Shown: piece after piece, positions 7,995 through 14,106 of the stretch
Position numbering within the stretch: the first letter of the stretch is position 1
How the letters are laid out: each line of letters opens with the position of its first letter
The notes under the pieces: generated by a model
Told to the model about the DNA's origin: nothing
What the model saw: only the letters and a program-made list of their open reading frames with translations
Database searches by the model: none
Assembly (NCBI GenBank): GCA_019425045.1
Contig: JAHYYI010000029.1
Coordinates: forward strand, 1 to 22,427
Direction: 5' to 3'
Length of the DNA stretch: 22,427 bases
Source of the DNA: Collinsella sp.
GTDB lineage: Bacteria > Actinomycetota > Coriobacteriia > Coriobacteriales > Coriobacteriaceae
Program-made: the position numbers and the translations under genes

Positions 7995-8027
7995 CTTATA
8001 AACTTGCATTTTTTGCAAGTTTATAAG
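7995..8027. repeat. hairpin 1 of a tandem pair upstream of the ATPase
   Basis: Perfect 14-bp arms CTTATAAACTTGCA and its complement surround a 5-T loop. The minus-strand TATAAG at 7995-8000 could serve as a -10 box for the ATPase gene, so the structure may overlap the promoter. Confidence 0.85.
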
Positions 8028-8034
8028 ATGTTAC

Positions 8035-8067
8035 CTTAGAAACTTGCAGATTTTGCAAGTTTCTAAG
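8035..8067. repeat. hairpin 2 of the tandem pair
   Basis: Perfect 14-bp arms CTTAGAAACTTGCA and its complement surround a 5-nt loop. It differs from hairpin 1 by a paired T-A to G-C change that keeps the stem intact. The two centres are exactly 40 bp apart. Confidence 0.85.
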
Positions 8068-8079
8068 AAATGGGCGTGG

Positions 8080-8110
8080 ATGTGACAAAGGGACTGTCCC
8101 CTTGTCACAT
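8080..8110. repeat. gene-end palindrome containing the MerR-gene stop codon
   Basis: It has the 31-bp family design with one mismatch (8089/8101). The TGA stop of the MerR-type regulator (8105-8107) lies inside the right arm, and the final methionine codon is also in the element. Confidence 0.88.
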
Positions 8111-8974
8111 CTGAAGGGCGACGGGGATTTGGATGCAGCAGAAGTCCTCTTGGTGGGACTCGTCGTAGCTCGTGGTATCGAGGTAGCAAAAGTCGAAAGC
8201 GTTGCCAACGGGCTGGAGCGCGTGCTTGTCCATGCAGGCCACGACGGCGCGGATGCCCTCGGGTTCGTACGGCATGCCCCAGCGGCTCATGCACAGGTAT
8301 GTGCCCTCGGGCAGCACTTCTATGCCGATCTCTGCCAGCTCGGCAGCATCGCTCGGCAGCAGTTCCTCGGCACCGCGCGGCAGCACGGCAAAGGAGCCGG
8401 CGCCGGCGATGGGGTCGTCGGAATGCAGCGCCTCGCGACGCAGCATGGCGCCCCAACCGCGCATGGGGCGCGTGCCCGTCAACGTACGCATGCGCAGGAT
8501 TGCCCGCATGAGCGTGGGGTGCAGCATCGAGCGGCCGCGCTCGATATCGCCCGGAAACTCCTCAAAGACCACGTAGCGACGCTCGAATTGCTTGAGCTCC
8601 GGCTTGCCCTCGCGCTCGCGCCAATAGACCGCCTCGTCGTAAAAACTCAGCCGCTCCTGCACGCTCGCACGCTCGGCTTTGAGCCCGGCAATCTGCTCGT
8701 CGAGCGCCTGCACCCGCGAGCGCAGGTGGTCTGTCATCTCTCCAATGTCGAACGTCGAGGTCAGGCGATCGATCTCGTCGAGCTCCAATCCCAGGTCGCG
8801 AAGCATGCAGATCAGACGCATGAGCGGGATCTGCGTAGGCGAATAGAAACGGTAGCCCTTTTCGTTCACCACGGCGGGCTTAAACAAGCCGATCTTGTCG
8901 TAGTAGATGAGCGTTTGGCGCGAAACGTTAAACAAGCTCGCCATCTCGCTAATCGCATACATGCCCGTCTGCAT
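8105..8974 (-). CDS. MerR family regulator with GyrI-like effector domain
   Basis: A 289-residue one-component transcription regulator. The N-terminal winged HTH reads MYAISEMASLFNVSRQTLIYYDKIGLFKP followed by the typical GYRFYS wing (41-45) in two stretches; a helical dimerisation segment follows at about 80-115. The remaining 170 residues look like the GyrI/BmrR effector-binding domain that holds hydrophobic or aromatic ligands. I chose the ATG at 8974, with GGGAGG upstream, over one at 8989 that has none. It lies 80 bp after the UbiX gene on the same strand, so it may sense the decarboxylase substrate; that link is inference from position only. The C-terminus ends within a palindromic element. 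Confidence 0.85.
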   Translation of the reverse strand: MQTGMYAISEMASLFNVSRQTLIYYDKIGLFKPAVVNEKGYRFYSPTQIPLMRLICMLRDLGLELDEIDRLTSTFDIGEMTDHLRSRVQALDEQIAGLKAERASVQERLSFYDEAVYWREREGKPELKQFERRYVVFEEFPGDIERGRSMLHPTLMRAILRMRTLTGTRPMRGWGAMLRREALHSDDPIAGAGSFAVLPRGAEELLPSDAAELAEIGIEVLPEGTYLCMSRWGMPYEPEGIRAVVACMDKHALQPVGNAFDFCYLDTTSYDESHQEDFCCIQIPVALQM

Positions 8975-8993
8975 AGATCCTCCCGACACACCA

Positions 8994-9023
8994 AAGCCCG
9001 CCGCCCACAGGGGCAGCGGGCTT
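8994..9023 (-). terminator. probable terminator after the UbiX gene
   Basis: AAGCCCGC-type arms (8994-9006 and 9010-9023) form a GC-rich stem about 32 nt beyond the UbiX stop. The T-tail on the minus strand is short (TTT), so termination may be partial and the MerR gene could be reached by read-through. Confidence 0.55.
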
Positions 9024-9054
9024 AAACACTATTCGTATCCTACCCTAAAGACGC

Positions 9055-9633
9055 CTATGACCAGCGCTTATAGTTTGCACATGGCACGCCGACGGCCTCG
9101 AGCGCCTTGGCGGCGATGTGATGCACCGCGTCATCGAGCGTGGCGGGGCCGTTGTAAAACGTGAGCATAGGCGGCATGAGCATGATGCCGGGCACGCGCG
9201 CCAGGCGCGCCATGTTATCGACGTGAATGGCGCTGAAGGGCGTCTCGCGCACCATGAGCACCAGGCGGCGCTGCTCTTTCATCTGCACGTCGGCCGCGCG
9301 CAGCAACAGGTTTTCGCTGTAACCACTCGCGATGCCGGCAAGCGTCTTCATGGAGCACGGGGCCACAATCATGCCGTCGACCGGATAGGTGCCGCTTGCG
9401 ATGGAGGCGCCGATGTTCTTGTTGTCGTAGACCACATCGGCATAGCACGCAAACTCGTCGAGCGTCATGCCGAGCTCCTGCTCGATGGTAATCTCTCCCC
9501 CGCGCGTGACGACGAGCGCCGACTCGGCGCCGGCCTGGCGCAGGCATTTGAGGCACTCAAGGCCCAGCGCGGCACCGCTGGCGCCAGACACGCCAACGAC
9601 AATGCGACGAGGACGGACAGAAGACTCAGGCAT
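9055..9633 (-). CDS. ubiX: UbiX/LpdB family flavin prenyltransferase
   Basis: A 192-residue cytoplasmic enzyme that joins a dimethylallyl group to reduced FMN, producing prenylated FMN (prFMN) for UbiD enzymes. Family motifs are complete: GVSGASG (14-20) at the FMN site, SGTYPVDGMIVAPCS (80-94), SGYSENLLLRAADV (103-116) and RRLVLMVRETPFSAIH (122-137). AAGGAG sits before the ATG at 9633. It follows the UbiD-type gene by 33 bp, so the two are almost certainly co-transcribed. Known bacterial UbiX enzymes prefer dimethylallyl monophosphate, which makes the Nudix fusion at 12998-13945 relevant to its supply. Confidence 0.93.
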   Translation of the reverse strand: MPESSVRPRRIVVGVSGASGAALGLECLKCLRQAGAESALVVTRGGEITIEQELGMTLDEFACYADVVYDNKNIGASIASGTYPVDGMIVAPCSMKTLAGIASGYSENLLLRAADVQMKEQRRLVLMVRETPFSAIHVDNMARLARVPGIMLMPPMLTFYNGPATLDDAVHHIAAKALEAVGVPCANYKRWS

Positions 9634-9666
9634 GACAACTCCTTAACTACTTGGTAGGGCTACTTA

Positions 9667-11154
9667 CTAGAAAGCAATCTCCTTGGCCCACTTGTCCATG
9701 TCGATCTCCATGAACTGCGAGCGGATGAAGTTCTTCTTGAGGCTGAACGGGACCGTGCAGTCGAAGATGGCCTTGCAGGCGATGCCGTGCTCGCGAATCG
9801 AAGGACCGAACGCGGGGTCATTGGACGGGTCGAGCACGTGGCAGTGGCAACCGGGGATGGTGATGAGGTCCACGTCGGCCTGGAAGCGCGTGGTCATGGC
9901 CCACATCACGTCGCTCATATCGAAGATGTCGACGTCTTCGTCAACCAGGATCACATGCTTGAGCTCGGAGAATGCCGAGAAGGCGAGCATGGCGGCGTTG
10001 CGCTGACGGCCCTCGTCATTTTTGCTCGACTTCTTGAACTGCATGATGGCAACGAACTTGCCGCCGCCGCAGGGAGCAGCGTGGACGTTGAGCAGGCGGC
10101 CCGGGATAGCGGTCTCGACCATCTTGTAGATGGAAGCCTCGGTGGGGATACCGGCCATGGACACGTGCTCGTGCGAAGGGCCGATGCAGCTCTCCATGAT
10201 GGGATTGACGCGCGTGGTGACGGCGGTGATCTTGATCACCGGGCAGACCTTGGCGCCACCGGTGTAGCCGGGGAACTCGGGCATGGCGTAGCCGTGACCG
10301 TTGACGTCCTCGTTGATGGTCTCATCGTGCATGAGGTAGCCCTCGAGCACGTACTCGGCATTGGCGATGCACTTCTGCGGAACGGTAACGCAGTCGGCGA
10401 GCCCGACGGCATGGCCGCGCAGGGCGCCGGCGATCTGCAGCTCATTGAAGCCGAGCGGCGTGGTGGGAGCCTCGAAGCCGCAGCACATGTACACGGCGGG
10501 GTCCAGGCCGATGGAGATGGAGATGGGCATGTCCTCGCCGCGCTGGCAGTACTCGTCAAAGAACGCGCCCAGGTGACGGCTGCCCGGGGTGATCCACATG
10601 GCGAGCTTATCCTTGTCGACGCAGGAGAAGCGGTGGATGGTCACGTCGGACTGGGAGCCGTCGGGGCTCGTGCCGTAGGCGAGGCCCATGGTGATGTAGG
10701 GACCGCCGTCGACGGGCGTGTTGGTGGGAGCGGGAACGATCTTGCGCAGGTCAAAGCCCTCGTCGGTCGCCTTGTACACGACCTCCTGGCAGTCGACGTG
10801 CGCACCCTCGGCGATCTGCTCGGGCGCGATTAGGTTCTCGAAGCGCTTGCCGATCTCGAGGCCCAGGTGCTCCTCGTCCAGGTCGAGCAGGGCGGCAACG
10901 CGCTTGCGGCTGGCAAGCATGCCGATGCAGACCTTGGCATCGTCAAAGCCCTTGACGTTGTTGAAGACCATCGCCGGACCCTCTTTGGTCGGACGCATGA
11001 CGGTGCCGCCGGCACCGACGTGGCGGTAGACGCCCGAAACCTCGGCGTCCGGATCGACCTGGGTGTCGGTCTCGAGCAGCTGGCCCGGCATCTCGCGCAA
11101 AAAGTCGAGCGCGGAGCGCAGGTCGTGGATCTGGGAAGCATCGGTAGTGGACAT
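9667..11154 (-). CDS. lpdC: UbiD family decarboxylase, LpdC-type (gallate/protocatechuate class)
   Basis: A 495-residue prFMN-dependent decarboxylase. It matches, from recall of the family, the gallate decarboxylase LpdC rather than ubiquinone-pathway UbiD: SGVYRHVGAGGTV (40-52), EGPAMVFNNVKGF (58-70), YKATDEGFDLRK (127-138), SDVTIHR (R175), AEYVLEGY (266-273), MPEFPGYTG (E293), EHVSMAGIPTEAS (329-341) and DEDVDIFDMSDVMW near the C-terminus. The arginine and glutamates fit the usual R/E active-site set. AAAGGAG precedes the ATG at 11154; an upstream in-frame start at 11262 has no support. A UbiX gene follows directly. The substrate is probably a hydroxylated aromatic acid, but gallate, protocatechuate or another acid cannot be told apart here. 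Confidence 0.88.
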   Translation of the reverse strand: MSTTDASQIHDLRSALDFLREMPGQLLETDTQVDPDAEVSGVYRHVGAGGTVMRPTKEGPAMVFNNVKGFDDAKVCIGMLASRKRVAALLDLDEEHLGLEIGKRFENLIAPEQIAEGAHVDCQEVVYKATDEGFDLRKIVPAPTNTPVDGGPYITMGLAYGTSPDGSQSDVTIHRFSCVDKDKLAMWITPGSRHLGAFFDEYCQRGEDMPISISIGLDPAVYMCCGFEAPTTPLGFNELQIAGALRGHAVGLADCVTVPQKCIANAEYVLEGYLMHDETINEDVNGHGYAMPEFPGYTGGAKVCPVIKITAVTTRVNPIMESCIGPSHEHVSMAGIPTEASIYKMVETAIPGRLLNVHAAPCGGGKFVAIMQFKKSSKNDEGRQRNAAMLAFSAFSELKHVILVDEDVDIFDMSDVMWAMTTRFQADVDLITIPGCHCHVLDPSNDPAFGPSIREHGIACKAIFDCTVPFSLKKNFIRSQFMEIDMDKWAKEIAF

Positions 11155-11262
11155 GGGAGTGCTCCTTTCGGGAGAGTGCCCGGCGACGGTATGCCACCGG
11201 GCTGGGTAATGTAGCGGGGCCGCGGCGCTCATGGGTGGAGCACTCGACCACTCGCGGCTCAT

Positions 11263-11289
11263 GCGCTCGGCTGCCTACAGCCAGAGCGC
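11263..11289. other. hairpin between the DASS transporter and lpdC
   Basis: GCGCTCGGCTG pairs with CAGCC-A-GAGCGC (one bulged A) around a 4-nt loop, about 9 nt past the transporter stop. No T-run follows, so it may act as an mRNA-end or processing structure inside the operon. The rest of the 143-bp gap holds only the lpdC ribosome site and a weak GCCCGG/CCGGGC hairpin (11178-11202). Confidence 0.4.
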
Positions 11290-11297
11290 TCAGCCGC

Positions 11298-12755
11298 TTA
11301 CATCAGGCCAAAGAGGTGGAACCAGGCAGCCTCGACCAACACGACGATAAAGACGACCGCAGTGAGGGGGATGCCCATGCGCATGGCCTCTTTGGAGGTG
11401 TAGCCGCCGGCGTCCTTACCCTCGCCGATAAGGATCGGCAGGTTATGGAACGGCAGGATGTAGTGGATGTTGATGGACGTGAAGACGATGAGCGCCACGG
11501 CGAGCGGGCTCACGCTGGAGCCGGCCGCGAAGCTGATGAACGCCGGCACGCACACGCCGAGCACGGCCATGACCGAGCCCATGAACATGTGGATGATCAT
11601 GGAAAGCGCGGCGACAAGCAGGGCGAACAGGAAGATGTTCTCGGGCACGGAGCTGGGAAGCACGACATCGGCGATCCAGGCGTTCATACCGGTGGCACCG
11701 CCCACGGAGCCCACGGCCATGGCGGCCGTCAGGAACATGAGGGACTTGATGTCGACAGCGTTCCAGCTGGCGGGGGTGAGGACCTCGCCGATGATGGGCA
11801 TGGCGAGGCAGACGCCGATGGCCAGGGTGACCCAGCCGATGTAATCGCCCGAGACAGTGAGCCACAGCGCGATGGCGATGACAAGCCACAAGATGGTGCG
11901 GATCTCCTTGACGGAGAGCTTGCCAAGCGCGGCCTGCTTGGCCACGATCTGCTCGCGATCGTAGACGAGCTCCTTGCTGGGCTTAAAGAGGAACAGGCCC
12001 AGGAACAGGGTGCACAGCAGCGCGACCAGCATGGGCACGCTCATGTACAGGAACCAGTCGACGAAGGACGGGCTCATGCCGCCGGCCTCGGCGCTGTACT
12101 GCGCAACGAGCGGGTTGAGCGTGGAGTCGCCCGTCAGGAAGAACATGGAGCCCGGAGCGGCTGCGGCAAACACGAGGAAGCCGAGCTTGCCGCGGTCGTC
12201 GTCACCGTAGCCGGCGGACTCGGCGATGACCGAGACGACGGCGAGGATGAGGAAGGCGCGGGGGAACGGATGCGGGATCAACAGCGACAGCACAAAGGTG
12301 AGTGCGAAGATCGAGATGATGAGCGACTTGGCGTCGCGCACGAACTTGAGCATGAACGCATAGGCGATGCGCTCGCCCAGGCCCGACTCCTTGACCGCGC
12401 TGGCGATGAGGTAGGCGCCGATGACGAGCCACATGGTGGCCTTGGTCCACGAGCTAAACGTGGAGGCGACCGTCGCCGAGATGCTCGCGGCGCCCGTGTC
12501 GTCCACGCACACCTTAAACAGAACGAGCAGCGCGCAGTAGAGCAGGCCCACAAAGCCCGGCTGCGCCACGCCGCATGCCCAGAACACCACCGTGGCGAGC
12601 GTCAGTGCCAGACAGGTCTGACCGCCGACCGTGAGCTCAGCCGTCGAGCTCAGCTCCGCCAAAGGAAGAAACTTCACCAGCAAAAAGACAACGATACCCA
12701 GCACAAAGCCAATTTCGCGCTTGGTGATCTTAAACACCTTCTTTTCCGCTTCCAT
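11298..12755 (-). CDS. SLC13/DASS family anion transporter
   Basis: A 485-residue inner-membrane carrier with about 11-12 hydrophobic segments, related to di- and tricarboxylate transporters (CitT/DASS). Signs include the paired-repeat layout, IPHPFPRAFLILAV (160-173), the substrate-loop-like FLTGDSTLNPL (206-216), and NIHYILPFHNLPILIG in the second half. The usual SNT motifs are not exact, so substrate choice may be divergent. The ATG at 12755 follows AGGTGGGGAG; a start at 12806 would sit against a terminator. Its position before lpdC and ubiX suggests it moves the acid that is decarboxylated, perhaps in exchange for the product. That is inference. Confidence 0.85.
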   Translation of the reverse strand: MEAEKKVFKITKREIGFVLGIVVFLLVKFLPLAELSSTAELTVGGQTCLALTLATVVFWACGVAQPGFVGLLYCALLVLFKVCVDDTGAASISATVASTFSSWTKATMWLVIGAYLIASAVKESGLGERIAYAFMLKFVRDAKSLIISIFALTFVLSLLIPHPFPRAFLILAVVSVIAESAGYGDDDRGKLGFLVFAAAAPGSMFFLTGDSTLNPLVAQYSAEAGGMSPSFVDWFLYMSVPMLVALLCTLFLGLFLFKPSKELVYDREQIVAKQAALGKLSVKEIRTILWLVIAIALWLTVSGDYIGWVTLAIGVCLAMPIIGEVLTPASWNAVDIKSLMFLTAAMAVGSVGGATGMNAWIADVVLPSSVPENIFLFALLVAALSMIIHMFMGSVMAVLGVCVPAFISFAAGSSVSPLAVALIVFTSINIHYILPFHNLPILIGEGKDAGGYTSKEAMRMGIPLTAVVFIVVLVEAAWFHLFGLM

Positions 12756-12807
12756 CTCCCCACCTTTCTTGTTGGGGGCGCTCCGGATTCGCAGCCACGT
12801 TGCCACT

Positions 12808-12839
12808 TAAAAAGGGGCGCCCGTTATCGGACACCCCTT
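12808..12839 (-). terminator. intrinsic terminator or attenuator ahead of the transporter
   Basis: A 12-bp stem (12812-12823 with 12828-12839), 4-nt loop and TTTTT on the minus strand. Two C/A mismatches on the plus strand become U-G pairs in the minus-strand RNA, which shows its direction. It lies 159 bp past the LpdD-Nudix stop and 53 bp ahead of the transporter ATG, so it can end the first transcript or attenuate the second. Confidence 0.8.
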
Positions 12840-12910
12840 ACGTTGCGCTGTGTTGTTGCAATACAGTCAAGCGGGATTTTTGGATGAGAAGCGATCCTCT
12901 GGACAAAAAG

Positions 12911-12967
12911 CGTCACAACATTCGACGCTTTTCCTCGTTTTCGAGATTTTCATCAAATGTTGTGACG
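12911..12967. repeat. 57-bp hairpin with CGTCACAACATT arms
   Basis: CGTCACAACATT (12911-12922) pairs perfectly with 12956-12967, and a smaller CTCG/CGAG stem lies near the same centre. It sits between the LpdD-Nudix gene and the transporter. There is no T-run, so it looks like another dispersed palindrome rather than a terminator. Confidence 0.75.
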
Positions 12968-12973
12968 GTTTGG

Positions 12974-13004
12974 ATGTGGCAAAGGGACTGTCTTTTTTCA
13001 CATA
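12974..13004. repeat. gene-end palindrome containing the LpdD-Nudix stop codon
   Basis: A decayed copy of the family (ATGTGGCAAAGGGAC left arm; the right arm has lost a base and gained Ts). The TGA stop at 12998-13000 and the last methionine codon fall inside it, as in the MerR gene. Confidence 0.75.
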
Positions 13005-13945
13005 GCGAGGGCTGCGCGGATGGAGGGGACCTCCAGAGCCTCGCGGAGCCAGGGGGCCAGCTGCTCGGGGCGACCCCGCAGGTAGCCGTCGAGCTCGGAC
13101 GGGGCCACGCGACGCACCTCCGAGATCTCCTCTTGGTTGATATGCAGCTCGCCCGGCTCAACATGGGCTGCGAACACCTCGCACCATTCGCACTCGCAGC
13201 GGCCGTCGCCGTGGTCCTCGCGGTACACCACGTGTCCGAGGTGCTTGAGCTGATCGGGCTCGCGCGTGATGCCAAGTTCTTCGTTGATGCGACGTGCCGT
13301 GGCGGCCGCGACGTCTTCCCCGGGGAGCGGATGGCCGGCACAGCCATCGGCCAGCACCCCGCCCCACAGTCGCTTGAGCGGGCTGCGACGACAGAGCAGC
13401 AGGTGTGCGTCTTCGCCCCGGCCCTCAACTAGAAGCGTCAGAAATGCCTGATGCAGGATGCCCTCGCCGGCATGTGCCTCGATGCGATCGACAGGGCCAA
13501 GCGCCTCGCCGGTCGCGGCATCGACCGCCACGACCTCGGCGCCTGCACCGCCCTCATCCCAGCCGGCGCGCAGGATGCGCGCGGCGGCCTCCTCGAGCGC
13601 GGCGATGAGCTCCTTGGTATTGTCGAGCACGCGCTGCAGGTCGTCCCCGCTCGCCTGCTCCACATGAAATCCCGTGCTTGCAACGACCGGCGCGCCAAAG
13701 CGCGTGGCCAGCGCCGCCGCGATATCGTGCGCCGGGATCTCATCTCGATGGCACGGAACGGCCAGGATGCTCACCGTCGCCGTACGGCCGGGCTCGGGGC
13801 GCGGAATGGCCTGCGCCGTAGCGCCCAGGTGCGCGAACTCCGGCGAGCAGGCGTACACCGCCATGCCTCGCGGCGTCACCGTCAGCTGGGCCTCGAGCGC
13901 AAACTTGCCCTCGCCCACTGCAACCTTTGTCGTGTGCATACCCAT
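12998..13945 (-). CDS. LpdD-like prFMN chaperone domain fused to an IPP-isomerase-like Nudix domain
   Basis: A 315-residue two-domain protein. Residues 1-125 resemble LpdD, the accessory protein of gallate decarboxylase linked to prenylated-flavin handling: FAHLGATAQAIPRP (37-50), VSILAVPCHRDEI (58-70), ASTGFHVEQAS (89-99). Residues 141-290 resemble type 1 isopentenyl-diphosphate isomerase: H158 and H165 spaced seven apart, GHPLPGE (204-210), Nudix box G204-x5-E210-x7-RRINEELGI, and E251/E253 before the CEVFAAH strand. The Idi catalytic cysteine position is A203, with C202 just before it. It could therefore be a divergent isomerase or a hydrolase making dimethylallyl monophosphate. The ATG at 13945 follows AGGAGATC. 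It leads the UbiD/UbiX cluster and has its own promoter. The fold call for the N-terminal domain is from recalled family patterns. Confidence 0.8.
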   Translation of the reverse strand: MGMHTTKVAVGEGKFALEAQLTVTPRGMAVYACSPEFAHLGATAQAIPRPEPGRTATVSILAVPCHRDEIPAHDIAAALATRFGAPVVASTGFHVEQASGDDLQRVLDNTKELIAALEEAAARILRAGWDEGGAGAEVVAVDAATGEALGPVDRIEAHAGEGILHQAFLTLLVEGRGEDAHLLLCRRSPLKRLWGGVLADGCAGHPLPGEDVAAATARRINEELGITREPDQLKHLGHVVYREDHGDGRCECEWCEVFAAHVEPGELHINQEEISEVRRVAPSELDGYLRGRPEQLAPWLREALEVPSIRAALAM

Positions 13946-13985
13946 GGGATCTCCTGTCGCCCGCGATGTACCTGAGACCATCTTC

Positions 13986-14026
13986 GCCTGTATTGCGACT
14001 ATACAGGCAAGCGCAGCCTGCGACAA
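13986..14026 (-). promoter_or_regulatory. promoter with overlapping palindromic operator for the LpdD-Nudix gene
   Basis: Minus-strand TTGTCG (14021-14026), a 17-nt spacer and TATAGT (13998-14003) form a good sigma-70 promoter about 50 nt upstream of the ATG. A perfect palindrome, GCCTGTAT-N7-ATACAGGC (13986-14008), covers the -10 box and the likely start site, as a repressor operator would. Read differently, TTGCCT with a 19-bp spacer spanning the dyad would resemble a MerR-type promoter, but its -10 would be poor. Confidence 0.65.
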
Positions 14027-14048
14027 AGGGGGCAGGCACCTGACACAT
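14019..14048. repeat. degenerate gene-end-type palindrome in the divergent promoter region
   Basis: GCGACAAAGG, then GGCAGGCACC, then TGACACATT resembles the palindrome family with a different loop. It contains the -35 box of the LpdD-Nudix promoter, so the repeat may have contributed to the promoter. Confidence 0.45.
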
Positions 14049-14063
14049 TCTGTTAGAGTTGCA

Positions 14064-14076
14064 GGGATTGAATCCC
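14064..14076. promoter_or_regulatory. 13-bp palindrome ahead of the MFS gene
   Basis: GGGATT-G-AATCCC is a perfect palindrome 31 nt upstream of the MFS start. It could be a regulator site. It is short, and no -35/-10 pair is clear around it. Confidence 0.3.
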
Positions 14077-14106
14077 GCTTATTCATGCGACATTGGAGTG
14101 ACAACC

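Noticed and set aside
9667..11154. Ubiquinone-pathway UbiD
   Set aside because: Motifs fit LpdC-type decarboxylases better, and no quinone-synthesis genes are nearby.
11235..12887. Long plus-strand open frame opposite the DASS transporter
   Set aside because: The product is almost entirely Gly/Asp/His/Glu/Arg-rich and mirrors the hydrophobic codons of the real gene.
12998..13945. Plain type 1 IPP isomerase annotation
   Set aside because: The catalytic cysteine position is alanine and there is a separate 125-residue N-terminal domain, so the simple name would mislead.
14059..14076. Sequence resembling a tRNA T-arm (GGGATTGAATCCC)
   Set aside because: No acceptor, D or anticodon arms can be built around it; treated as a short palindrome.
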